This document shows positions 35,320 through 46,615 of a DNA stretch of 64,000 nucleotides, piece by piece. The position numbers and the translations under genes were made by a program. Source of the DNA: Boesenbergia rotunda (taxonomy: Eukaryota; Streptophyta; Magnoliopsida; Zingiberales; Zingiberaceae). The notes beneath the pieces are model-generated. The model made no database searches, had not been told where the DNA came from, and worked only from the letters and a program-made list of their open reading frames with translations. Position 1 is the stretch's first letter. Every line of letters begins with the position of its first letter. The stretch spans positions 1 to 64,000 of the forward strand of contig JAGFNQ010000730.1 of NCBI GenBank assembly GCA_024364735.1. The letters run 5' to 3'.

Positions 35320-35381
35320 CTTAGATCTTCTTGCAAATTATACAGTTGCTGCCCCCAACTAACTCCTCTACATTGGAACAC
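35320..35381 (-). pseudogene. Relic or orphan exon resembling MIKC MADS K-box exon (62 nt)
   Basis: On the minus strand a 62-nt block between an acceptor (CTCATTAG) and a donor (GTAAGTC) aligns without gaps to exon 3 of the neighbouring MADS gene: about 41 of 62 bases match overall and 30 of the last 37. It reads WGQQLYNLQEDLR against SLRQQLHNLQENHR. Its size is exactly that of MIKC exon 3. I found no MADS domain or other K-box exons beside it. It is probably the remains of an inverted MADS duplicate. Confidence 0.55.
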
Positions 35382-38300
35382 CTAATGAGAGAAATCAAGA
35401 CAATCAGTTGTGCAGAATTACAAAATCTAGAATAGTAATGACACAGAAGCATATTTGCATAGCACACAACAATGAATCATGAAGTTCATTCAGATGCCAA
35501 AGATTTGTAGTGCGCAATCATGAATCATGGTATTAACATTGAGCCTGAAGATGACGGCAATCACAGTGATACGACTATGAAATTAAAAAATTTCCCAAAA
35601 CTCCAATTTACAAAGAGGGGACAAGTAGTAGTGTTTCAAACATGCATAATAAACTTGTACATTAAAAGAGGTGATGTGGGATGGATCCGTTCAACGGTCA
35701 GCACCAATACAACTCAAGGAATTCTGGACATATTTGAAATAATTTAACCTCAAGTCCAATCATGCAAAAAATAGAAGCCTATTGTAATTTTAGAATTTAG
35801 ATTTTTAATGCATCAATGCTGACTAAATAAAAATATATAAGGAACAAAAACAAAAAACCACACACGGGGTTGAAATTATCTGCCCATTGTTGGGTCGATC
35901 AATCAATGTAAAATCAGATCCTGGTCATTTAAGTCCAAAATGCACAAAATATTTTACTCAATTGCGATGCATTTTCCATACCTAGTATGCTTCAGAAATG
36001 TATAAGCATCCAGATGCCCATAAAAACCTCATCAAGATCGTGAATAAAAGATCAAAGCCAATGAAAGCTTATGTTAGTGTAGAACATTAAATATTATTTC
36101 ATTAACTAAGTTGTCGAATAAAATCTTCAAAATTAAAAAAATGATTAAAAAATCGCTTTGGTAAAATATGTAAAAAAAAAATGGCATATAATATTCTTCA
36201 AATTATAGAGAGATCAACCTATAAGTTGAATCATGAAAGTGTGGTAAGAGTTATTGAGAGGATAAGGGATGCAAATATTTCTAAGAATCAATATGATTTA
36301 AGAATGAAAAAATTGAAAGCAAAGGTTATTTATATCATAAGACAACGGACAAGAAAAAAAAAATAAAGAAAAGACATTTGAATATGATTTTTATTAACAT
36401 AGGAGAGTTTAATATACAATCACTACACAATCAAAACCAAATGAACTAAATAAAGGAAATGCAAGCTCAATAAAAGATCATAAATACAAAAATATGACTT
36501 TTAAATATCTGGGATCTATTATTTAATAAGTTATTCGTGAAGAAATTAAGTGGTGGTTGAAACAAAGAGGAGCTTTAGTCTTGTGTGATTGTCCTGTGCT
36601 CCTCAAGAGTAAAATGTAACTTTTTAAAAAATTGTGACACGACCAACATATATTTATGGATTGGTGCAATGGTCTGCTAGGAAGTAACGTTATGAGAGAT
36701 GTTCAAAGATAGATGAATAAAATATAAGTATACTAAAGAAATTAATTGTAGCTCCGACAAATGAGAAAATGCAAAAATAATAATTTATAGACATGTTTAA
36801 GGCAAACAATAGATTCAATAATTTAAATTGGTGAATCAATTAAAGAAAAAGGTTTAATTTGTCAAGGGAGACCAAAGAAACTTTTTTGTTAACAAAATAT
36901 AAGGAATGATATAGTCTTCTGTAGACCTCAAAGCAAGTATCAACTCATGCAGCGAAGAAAAATTATTGTGTAAAATACAATTTGACAATGATGAATCTTA
37001 TATAAAGGCTTGTGTGCTGATTGTAATTTAGTCTCTGATCCAGAATGGTTCTTAATGCTCTTATCTATGTTGCCACATGATACAGGTTGACATATACTAA
37101 GCATATCAACACGGTGAAGGCAGCGGCGATGGACGATGAGAAAAAGAACCAATGGTGCACCACTGATGTTACTTGCATGCCACATCAACCATCTCAACCA
37201 CCAAGAATGAATTAGCAACCCTTCACACTTCCATGGTCACCTCCATGCAATGATAAACTATTGAAATAGCATATTAAAAGTAGTGCAATCTTTTAGATAA
37301 TCTTCCACCTCTCAATGTGACCTCAAAATTATGTCTTTCACTAACATAGGCCATTTGAATAAAGAAAAATGTTCTTTATGGAATAATTTGCCCACCCCAC
37401 ATAGTGGGATAAAGACTTGATTGTTGTTATTCTTTATGGAATACCTTACAAATAGGTCTCGATGAATTGCTTTAATGGTGCTTGAAATTTGAGACTCGAC
37501 TTTTGTGTAAAATGCCAAGTTGGTGAGAAGGAATGTGTGACAAAGCATTCATAAGACTCCTATAGACTGGCTTCTGAAATAAGTGCAATGAAGTTGGGAA
37601 TAAGTGATCAATAAAAAGCAAAACTTTCTGCAAAATCATACAAGTGTGTCTAGACAAGGATTGGCTCTTCTCAGAAAATCTCTAGAGCAAGCAACAATCT
37701 TAGCATGTCAAAGTAGCATGGCGGACTTATCTTTATTGCATAAGTGAACCATGGCTTTGTATGGTAACATGTTACACATGATGATTGAGCATTTTCATCA
37801 AATTTTAAGATGATCATCTATAGTTAATACATCCAAGTTTACCACATTATTATTGTAATCTTTTAAGTTAACATATTCAGTGGCTAAATTAGATTGCTTT
37901 TGTATATTTACATCTTGCTAAGTTAGGATTCACAAAGTAATATATTTCAATAAACACTTAATTGATAATCATTGCCAAGTTGCAAAGAGTATTCAATTAA
38001 GAAAAACTTCATTTGAACAAGATTTGTATTCGGGCACAACTCACTTTTGTCAATCCTAGTCTCGAAAAACTCTAAGAAAAAAAAATCTTTTGATCTCTAA
38101 AGGGAATTTCACAAAAATAAAGGATAAAATCTCAAGCGTATCTCGTATCTCGTGAGCGCAAAAACTCTGAACAGAATTTAGCAGAAATGAGTAAATTAAA
38201 GAGGTGAAATGAATTCCCTCTTATAAAAGAAAATTAATCAGTAAATTAGGAAAGAACATTGCTACAAATGCATACTGAACTTTGAGATACAGAAATCCTA

Positions 38301-40483
38301 TGACTCAGAACTACTAGTGTGGTCAGGATCCCAACTTCACTTAATTAAGACTAGGATCACAATAGGGTGTAAATGGGCGACATCAAAATCGTAAAATGCC
38401 ATATGAGTTGGATCATAGTTGGTTCAATGGAAGGTAACACAGTTCTAGAAAAGTTGTACTGAGCTACAGCAATGAACCACAGACCTGACAAATATGTGGG
38501 TACGATAGGCCCATATGGTGTGCATCCAAGGCCATGAATGTAATGACAAGAGATTATAAATTAATAGTAAACAAAATACAAAAATGGAATGGAAAAATGA
38601 TAAATGCTTTTAAAAATTAAGAATTTAATGATATTGTACATTTAAAAACCTATTCTAGGTAATATATAAAATTTTATACATGAAGAATTAAATAGCCTAT
38701 GAACCTTGTTATAAGTGAAGAGAAGAAAGAACAATGTTTATGTTCCTAGGTGGAATGATAATCTTATATTCCTTTAAAGAAATATTTTGTATAATATCAC
38801 AAACTTTTGAATCTAACCCACAACAAAGTTGAGTCCAAAACTTTCATAGATTGTCACTTATATTTGATGTCCCATATCCTTATTCATCAAGCAGCAAAAA
38901 GTAGATTTGACTCCAGAAGTATAAATTGTGAGGTTCGAACGATAGGCCCATGTTTAGGACATGGTTGAACATCAAAGAAGTTTAAGGTACATGGTGAGGT
39001 TCAAGAGAATCAAGCATTGGATGTTCTTAGCTTCGTGGTGCTAAGAGCAAATTCTTATTCATCATCTAGAGCAAGAGCATATTCTTACCATTTTATACTT
39101 CTCTTATTTAGTGAATTCCACACTTCTCCATCGTGGAATAGATTGGTAGTGATGTAATCGTGTTAAATAAGTGACGTGATTGTGCAATTGTTTCTCTTTA
39201 TTAACTATGCATGTATTTTTTTCCAGAGATCTATGAGGTATATGCTTTTGAACCCAAAACACAGTACTGGTTAGTGTGTGATCAAATAGTTTCCTATGTT
39301 AAATTGCATAAAATTATAAGTTGTACTTGTCTAATTAAAATTGGAAGAAAAAAATGGTATCTTGATAAATTCCTTCAAAGGCAATAGTATACTAAATGGG
39401 AACGCCAAAATCAATAAATTCCTTGAAAGGCAATATTAAACTGAAGGGTATTGTAAAAAAACAATGAATTCCTTCAAAGGCATCATTAAGCTGAAGGGTA
39501 TTGTATAAATAAAAAAAAACATGTGTACTTAACCAAAGGAAAAATAATTATAATAATATCCTAGAGTAATTAGATGTCTCTCTGAGAGATGCTAAAATGA
39601 GGCTACGATGACATGAATATGTTGAAAAGACAATTAATAGATTCTATAACTAAAAGGATTTAATTGATTCTGACTGGAAAGTGAAAGGAATACAGGGAGA
39701 TAAATGTAGAGTTAATGTTCTTATAAATTATTTAAGTGATTAGATATTATTACAGAGTTGAAGCACAATGGATATATAAGACCCAACCTCAAATATTTAA
39801 GATAAACAGTTAAACACCATGAAGATGAACTGGCCGCAAAGGCAAGAGTGAGACCGGATGATCCATATGTATAAGCCAGTTAGTTAAGTGAATCAGACAC
39901 AAATCAAATGCGGAAAAAACATTCTGAAAGGACGTCGAGCAAACGCATTATAGAATGTATGCATTCATTTTGTACGAACTCATCAATATAATTATGCGCC
40001 GTGAAATATTTAAACACACGCACGCATCTACAGAGTTATGTCCATGAAACGTACCCACCAATGAAAAATGAGAAAAAGTTGCTCGACGACTAATGCCTGA
40101 AGAGCAAACTCTCAAAAACGATGGTTGAGACAACAAAAGACGAAAGCAAAGAAACCCTAAAATATACAGTAACCACGGGCGGAGAAAAAGTTCCGTTCCA
40201 ATGCAAACAAATCCTCCAGATCTCACCCAAACGCAGAATGAGAGATTTTCCAGTGCTATAATCACCCACCATCGTAAATCAGAACGAAAGAAGTAAAGAT
40301 CATACTCTCACGGGTACATCAGAAGCTACCCATAGCAGTAAAAACAATCGCCTAACCTTATCCTTCTAAAAACCCAACAGAATCCCAACTCTTTCAGCGA
40401 TCTAGTCAAATCCATACTCTCGATTTCATCCCCCGGGCGAAATCAATCATCAACTCTTTTCTTCTCCACCATTCTCCGTCATT
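35382..40483. other. Long AT-rich intergenic stretch, no convincing gene
   Basis: Short ORFs only. It holds an inverted copy of the TTATCCCACTA repeat (37385-37440) and a loose ~58-bp triplication (about 39360-39505, AAATTCCTTCAAAGGCAAT). Near 38-39 kb there are no splice-bounded open frames I would defend. Confidence 0.4.
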
Positions 40484-40760
40484 CTAACAGCGATCAACGT
40501 TAGAACAAGAACAGATCGACAGGAACCAAGGACTTGATCGCCCAAAAAGCAATGTAACGACGAGATTGCGAGAAATCAAAGCAAAGACGACCAGATCTAT
40601 GAGTTGAGGGAGACAATGAAGAACGAGCAGTACCTGGACGCGAGCGAGAGATGAGCGGAGCCGCAAGCGGAGCATTGATGGAGCGCGTCGTTCTACCGAG
40701 GCGTAAATAAAGAGACCCGAAGTGGCCGAAGAGCGGCTCGCCTCCTGCCACGTCGCCTCC
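40484..40760 (-). CDS. Possible first exon of an unidentified minus-strand gene
   Basis: A GC-rich block in AT-rich DNA has, on the minus strand, an ATG at 40675 followed by LRLRLRSSLARVQ and then GTACTGC, a good donor, at about 40634. The sequence to its left looks like a leader intron (C/T-rich on the minus strand). The Arg/Leu/Ser-rich peptide could be an organelle presequence, but no later exon was recognised, so it may be untranslated or a non-coding RNA start. Confidence 0.25.
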
Positions 40761-40805
40761 TCGATTTAAATATTGATCGCGAAGTATGTTGCTCCGCGGA
40801 AACAA

Positions 40806-41150
40806 ACAATGACGATATCCTCTCCGACGAATAAGCCGCGTGTCGAATCTCTATTGGATGGACTCCATTCATATCCAGATGATGGGTGCATACTAGACCG
40901 CACCTGGCACCTTTTCGTGGCGGGGGGTCGTTTAAAACGGTTCACGTACCGTTTTGTTTATTGCCTTGCGGAACACGCGTCGGTGAGGCGTAACGATGGC
41001 CGTTACTGGAGCGCTTCGGCCTTCGAGGATATGTTACGTGTCGGTTATTCGTCGATATGTTGCGGCGGGTCGTAACGTGCTACGACCTGTGGGCCGTCGA
41101 TCTGGGCCCATCTCTCCTCGCGGATAACCGTGAACGTGTTTGATTCCATT
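40806..41150. other. GC-rich flank of the possible promoter region
   Basis: Balanced GC, with many CG dinucleotides and CACGTA- and ACGTGT-type motifs (about 40944 and 41037). One plus-strand frame of 100 codons is open but unlike any protein I know. It could be a divergent promoter. Confidence 0.3.
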
Positions 41151-43252
41151 GAGATAAATATTATAATGTAAATCAAGCGGGGAATGTTGCTTGCTTAGAT
41201 TTGTCATCCAAATTAAGAGAATTATCAAATCATTCTTTTTCTTAAAAAAATCAAATAAATGTCTCTTCTATTGTTTTATCCTAAAAATATCTCAGCATCT
41301 AATCTTGGTATACAAGTTACGTAGTGCAGGAGCTATCCTGATAATTATAATTATTTTATTTCTATCAGTTGGATTGATATGTGTATATTATCATCTTAAA
41401 ATTTAAGATTAAAATTTAATAATGTTAGTATGTCCGTTCTCTTTACGCGCTAGTCACAACATTCAGATTATAATTTCATAATTTATATCCTTCGTGTTAA
41501 TTCTGGGACGGATTGATAGGTGCTGAGGATGTGTAAATTATTTTTTTTCACCTATCTTGATAATTGTTATATATGTTTAAAATAAATTTATGATTTAAGA
41601 TTTATATAGTATATTAGGTAAAAGCTATCGAATAGCTTTATAGAAACTACTAACTTAAACTTCTGTAATGTATATAATGTATTCATGGTGATTTTATGAT
41701 TTAACATCTACGGTTTAGCAACTAGTTAATAACTTTTAATAACTATTTTAAATTGATTTTAATAAATTTAACAATTTTGATTAAGTTTGTAAATAATATT
41801 TTGATATAATAGTGTTCAAAAATCCTAAATTTTAAATTTAAGACTCACACAAAATATATTGTAACAGAATAACTTTTGTTCATTGTAACAACTATAAAAT
41901 GACTTCTACATGGTACAAAATTTTCAATTCTAATTTTAAACTCACCATAAGTATGTTATAATAACTACCCGATAACTTTTACAACACGTAAAAGTCGTCG
42001 GCTAACTTTTACCCATTATAAAAGCTACCAGTTATTTCTACAACAATACTAAATTTTATAATATTTTCAGAATTAAATTATGGAGGAGGGCACATTTAAT
42101 TTTTTTTTTTTAAAGGGCGTTCGTTTATGGTTTATAAAATTAGGGTGCCCTTTTAATTAAAAACATATTTTATTAATCAAAGAAAAGGAAATATGATGAA
42201 AATTCTGAAAAATTATAACAGCTCCGCAAATAGATTTGGAACCAAAATGCATAATAAAAACATTATCTTTCATTAATAAAAAGAATAATTATATTGAATA
42301 ATAGACTATAAAATTGGAAGAAATATAATTTATTCAATTAGATATCAACGATCATTGAACTCCTCCCATTAAAATTTAATCATTTTGATAAAATATAATA
42401 TTTTTATTAAATTAAATAATAATAATAATCTATTTTAACACGTTAAATTACAAACTTTATAACATATTGGCACGAATTGCCCAAAAACATACCCTAACTT
42501 TGAAAAAATTTAAAAGGCGTAAAATCATCGATTTAAGTTGAATCCGTTAGATTATAGTCTATCTCATTAAATAATTTAAACATATTGAGTTTAATTTTTA
42601 TCAACTAATTTAATGATAGGACTAGATGGCCTGACCCGCCTAAGACTACGATGGACTTTGATTTGATAGTAGATTCAGTAGAAGAATTCTTCAAAGAAAT
42701 ATTTCTCAAATAAATATAAGAAGATGAACTAGAAACGTAAAAGTGCTCCTTTTGTGTAATTATATTTTTGAAAAATAAATATGAGTTATACTCTTCCTTG
42801 AAAAAAAATTAAAAATCATAACCAAATAAGTATTCTAAATCACCTGTCATTCTTAAATTTCATTGTAGACAATAAATAAATAAAAATTACTTGATTATGG
42901 TCCATGAAAATCATAAATCCTAAAATCATCTAATACCTAACCCAAATTTTTAAAAATTTTAATCTTCTCTTTCTCTATAAATATATATCATGGCTCGCCT
43001 GAGGCACAACCCACCATAGGTTGAGTTGGAGATTTCCCAACACGCCTAGATGATGGATCGATCCACCTCGCCAAGCCAAATGATCAGCCCGCACACGTTA
43101 TAGGTTGGCCCGTCTAGCAGCTCTATAGAGGCACTCCAATATTTGAAAATGCTCAAAAGGTGCGCCCTTTTCGCACCCTTTTCTCGTTTTACTCTTGTGC
43201 CAAATCTTACTTTTTCTATCATCTCTTTTCTCTCTCCTATATATGCAACCTC
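41151..43252. other. AT-rich intergenic DNA with a truncated SINE-type repeat
   Basis: At 41420-41550 the words GTATGTCC, CGCTAGTCACAACATTC and GACGGATTGATAGG repeat the 3' part of the SINE-type copy at 26480-26665. Around 41950-42050 there are short copies of AACTTTTAC. No gene. Confidence 0.5.
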
Positions 43253-43881
43253 TCTCATACAAGCCCGGAGGCCCCCACGGGCTGGCTCAGTTGGTAAGAC
43301 GTCTGGCTGCTTGCATCGAAGGTGTCAGGTTCGAGAGTCGCCAGTCGCACACGGGGTAAAAACCTGGTCTGCTGGCTTAAATCCAGGGCCGGCCCTGGGT
43401 TTCGAAGGGCCCTGTACAAAAAAAAATCTTTATATTTATAAAAAATAACAAAATGGTGTTATAAAAAAATTCATTAACATAGAGGAAGAAAATGTTTACT
43501 TGAGTATTTTTTGATATTTTTTTAAAAAATACATAATGTTTTAAAATTTATATTTATATTTTTTTAATTTAATTTTGATATTATTTTATTAGTATTGAAG
43601 ATCATATCATTTTAATTAATTTTCTTTGAGTGAATTCATATTTATTATATTATATATTACTTAAAAAATTTAAAAATTTTTAAAAAAGAGGGCCCCACCT
43701 GAGGTGGGGCCCTGTGCACCGGCCCCAGGTTGACCACCCTGGGGCCGGCTCTGCTTAAATCCTCTCGACCCCAGGCGCCTTATCCCACCAGTAAAACAGT
43801 GATTTACCCCCTTGGACATTTGTGGGACCGGGACCAAGGGTCGCTAAGGTGGCGGTTCCACCTTTTTGCATCTCATACAAG
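43253..43881 (+). mobile_element. tRNA-derived SINE with 11-bp target duplication, split by an hAT MITE
   Basis: The tRNA-like head has an A box (GGCTCAGTTGGTAAGACG) and B box (GGTTCGAGAG) at normal spacing; the body continues after the MITE at 43762 to about 43870. The duplication TCTCATACAAG is exact at 43253-43263 and 43871-43881. Without the MITE the SINE body would be about 230 bp. I do not know the family name. Confidence 0.85.
43376..43761. mobile_element. hAT-type MITE, 370 bp, with 8-bp target duplication, inside the SINE
   Basis: The element 43384-43753 has imperfect inverted ends CAGGGCCGGCCC and GGGGCCGGCTCTG, with CTTAAATC at 43376-43383 and 43754-43761. Eight-base duplications and CAGGG-type ends are typical of hAT. 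The middle is AT-rich and non-coding. Confidence 0.9.
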
Positions 43882-44597
43882 GCCGTAGGATTTGAATTAG
43901 CACTACCACAGACTTGGTTTGATTAAATTAACACCATCAGTGGTGCTATTGTAATTAACTTGCGGTACTGATTTTTAAAAATTAGTACCAAAATAGTTTA
44001 GACATGACCCCAGGCTGGGTCTGACTTGAATCCGTAACCTAGTCAATGGGTTGATTATCGTTGACCTGATTATTGCGTCGGTTATAGTTCTAGCCCAATA
44101 AAAATCATTAGTTCGGCCTATTGGTTCATCTTTTTTTCCCTTTGCGGGGTGACAATAGTCACCTAGGTGGCCCAGTATCATTGGCACATCGATTAGATAC
44201 AGACAGGTAAATCACAAATATATTTCACCTTAGCATAGTTGTCATTTGTATAAGGGAAGTCAGACACCCAACGAGGCATTTTGCACTCGCTAGATTTTCT
44301 TGTGAACGTTAGAACCATTGGTTAATCGGTGATTCTGACCATTAGAATCGACGATTCTAGCCGGTGGAATAAAAAGGTTTTTTTAATTTTGTTCAATAGT
44401 TTAGATTATTTTATCATTCTTTTATCAATAGCTAGTACTATTTAGTATCTGTTAATCTCCAAACTTTATAAATAGATAGCTTATTTTATTATTTTCGCAT
44501 CTATCTTCTTTGCCCTCATTCTCAAGTCCTCAATTTCTACATGCTTTCTTCTCCAATTCTACACGCTTTCGAGTTCTACTGCCACTTTTCGACTACA
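43882..44597. other. Region left of the hAT relic, no gene seen
   Basis: Noncoding. GAACCATTGGTTAATCGGTG near 44314 resembles subterminal repeats of Ac-like hAT elements, and TTTATAAATAGATAG near 44466 is a TATA-like site about 130 bases before the transposase ATG. Confidence 0.4.
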
Positions 44598-44999
44598 ATG
44601 GAAGGAGATCGAGGAGATTCATCATTTCGATCTCGGAGAAACAAGGAAATAGTGAATCTGAATGAGAAGATCAACGTGATTCAATACACTGATGATGTGA
44701 TCGAGTAACTTTTGACACCCGAAACATAAGAAAGTACTAATGCAATTACTTTTAAGATTCGAGAAGCTTCTCCTTCTAAAATTTTCGATTTTTATTAAAC
44801 ATTTTGAAAAAGTGGTTCTTCCATTTGGAGAATTATGTGCAAAATGTAAATACTACAATGCTTCTTATAAATTCCAAGCCGACGACGTCTATGAGTCGTT
44901 GAAATGATAAATAGAAATGAAGCATCTATTGAAATATTAAATTGATTGTTCTCAAGCATAATTATCTAGATAATTTTCACCAATACATGTATTAATTCT
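44598..44999 (+). pseudogene. hAT (Ac-like) transposase, N-terminal part, decayed and cut by a gypsy insertion
   Basis: ATG at 44598 gives a short acidic/basic start (MEGDRGDSSFRSRRNKEIVN) to a stop at 44706. Further on, in a shifted frame, the BED-type zinc finger is readable (FEKVVLPFGELCAKCKYY, then YESLK and KHLLKY). Transposase reading ends at 44999, exactly where the gypsy LTR starts. The C-terminal part appears at 61145-61445. Confidence 0.7.
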
Positions 45000-45730
45000 T
45001 GTTCCGAAAGCGAACGACGAGAAGGCGAGTCACCAAAGTGCAGCCCATGACAGTGATGACGGGGAGAGAATGACCACGCCTTACGAGATTAACACGAGCG
45101 TTAAAGGGGATGCACCGGAAGATTTTTCGATGAAGCCCTCTCCAACGCTCAAGTCAGAACCTTTCTTTTTCGGAGGACAACGAGGAATCAAATTTGCTAT
45201 AATTTTTGGAAAGCTTCCCCCTTTACCTGGATGCCAGGCATCTTATATACTTGAGATCTTTATCACACGTGTCCCCACGTTCTCCTCCATGTTCCTTAAT
45301 CATCGATTACTTGATCGATATTCTCTCCTTTGGTAACGGTCACTGCAATCATTAAAGCCTTAATTACCGTGTGTTGTGATAAATAATTACCTGATGACTT
45401 TCCTGTTCTGGAAAGAGGAACGGATACTCGAAGTCAGGCTTTCTGATCCTTATGTTGATCTTTGGGCTCCACTCTCCCGAGTCAGTCTCGGAGTCTCGTC
45501 TCCCGAGCTGACCTTGAGGCCTTCGTTCACTCTCTCTCGAGATAGTCTCAGGAGCCCGATTCCCGATCTTACCTCAAGGGCTTTCTTCCATTCTCCCAAG
45601 AGAGTCTCGGGACTCGATTCCAGGTCTAACCTTGGGGCACTGGTTCGGCGGACCCTGCCACGTAGTTTCGTCCCTGCCACATAGCTTCCTCGTGGCACAT
45701 ATCCACCCTGGGATGCTCATCCCTATCACA
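45000..45730 (-). repeat. 3' LTR of the gypsy element, 731 bp
   Basis: On the minus strand it runs from TGTGATAGGGATGAG to CTTTCGGAACA (TG...CA). A TATA box, AGTATATAAGATG, lies near 45246-45260 on the minus strand, in the right direction for the element. The ends are set by the polypurine tract on one side and the break in hAT coding on the other. There is no second LTR to confirm them. Confidence 0.75.
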
Positions 45731-45742
45731 AGTCCCCCCCAT
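45731..45742 (-). other. Polypurine tract of the gypsy element
   Basis: On the minus strand GATGGGGGGGACT directly precedes the LTR start TGTGATA. Confidence 0.75.
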
Positions 45743-46167
45743 CAAGTCTAATTGAAGGAAGTGTGACTAACTGATTAGGCTAGTGTCATGATGAAGGGAA
45801 GCGAAGTATCTGCGAAGTCATATTACCAGTCCTTCTCTCTTGATGACTCATCGGGCCCTAGGAATCGAAATATTCGTCCCTTGGCCCAAAGACAACCTCT
45901 TGAATTAATCCACTTAAATTAATTCAAGGGTCCTCGCGAGTTCCGAGGCCCGGTAATGATAGTTGTCCATCACCTATTAAGAGCGCATGAGGTATCTTAA
46001 TGGCGAGGGAGCCTTCCAGCGAATATAATACTGTCATGTGGCAGGGTCTTTTCTACGTGAGTTTCTCCTGATATGCTCAGTAGGGCCAACAGCCATAATG
46101 GACGGTGATGCCTTAAGATTTGCAGTTATCACCATCCACGTGTCACACCTCTATTCCCGCATGAGAG

Positions 46168-46190
46168 TGGCTCCCTCCCTATAAAAGGGG
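46168..46190 (+). promoter_or_regulatory. Plus-strand TATA box for the antisense ORF
   Basis: CTCCCTATAAAAGGGG is a strong plant TATA element on the strand opposite to gypsy pol, about 440 bases upstream of the antisense ORF start. A G-box-like CCACGTGTC lies about 40 bases before it (near 46136). Confidence 0.55.
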
Positions 46191-46615
46191 AAGGCGAAAA
46201 TGGTCTTCTGTCTTTTTGCACTGCCGACTATCAAAGCTTGCACATCCCGCTCCTGCCTACTAGAATCTTCTTTCGCCAGGGCTCCTTCTTCACACATAAG
46301 TCTCATTCATCTTCTATCTTCTTCTCCTTCTGTCATCCAAAGTCATTGGCAAGGAAGGAAAGGGGAAAAGAGACCAGGATAGAAAGGGAAAGCCAAAGAG
46401 GAGAGGGTTTATCATACGGAGTGGTACGAGGCCGCTTCATCTAAGATTAAGTCCCCACCCTGAGAGCCGCCTGCGAAGCCTACGGCATTTCGGCGATGTT
46501 GGAGGTTAGGGTTCCCCGTATCGACCATTCCCCCATATAACCCCCTTAAGGTTTTACACTTTCTTCTTAGGACAAGTGGAGTTTGGTCCTGTGTTTTCCC
46601 ATCCCTCCCTTCCTC

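Noticed and set aside
37085..37150. Plus-strand peptide LTYTKHINTVKAAAMDD resembling the C-terminal part of histone H4
   Set aside because: Only scattered residues match; the preceding helix and following tail are not H4 and the frame has no gene context.
43285..43345. tRNA gene
   Set aside because: A and B boxes are present but the cloverleaf cannot be completed and the sequence continues into a SINE body with its own target duplication.
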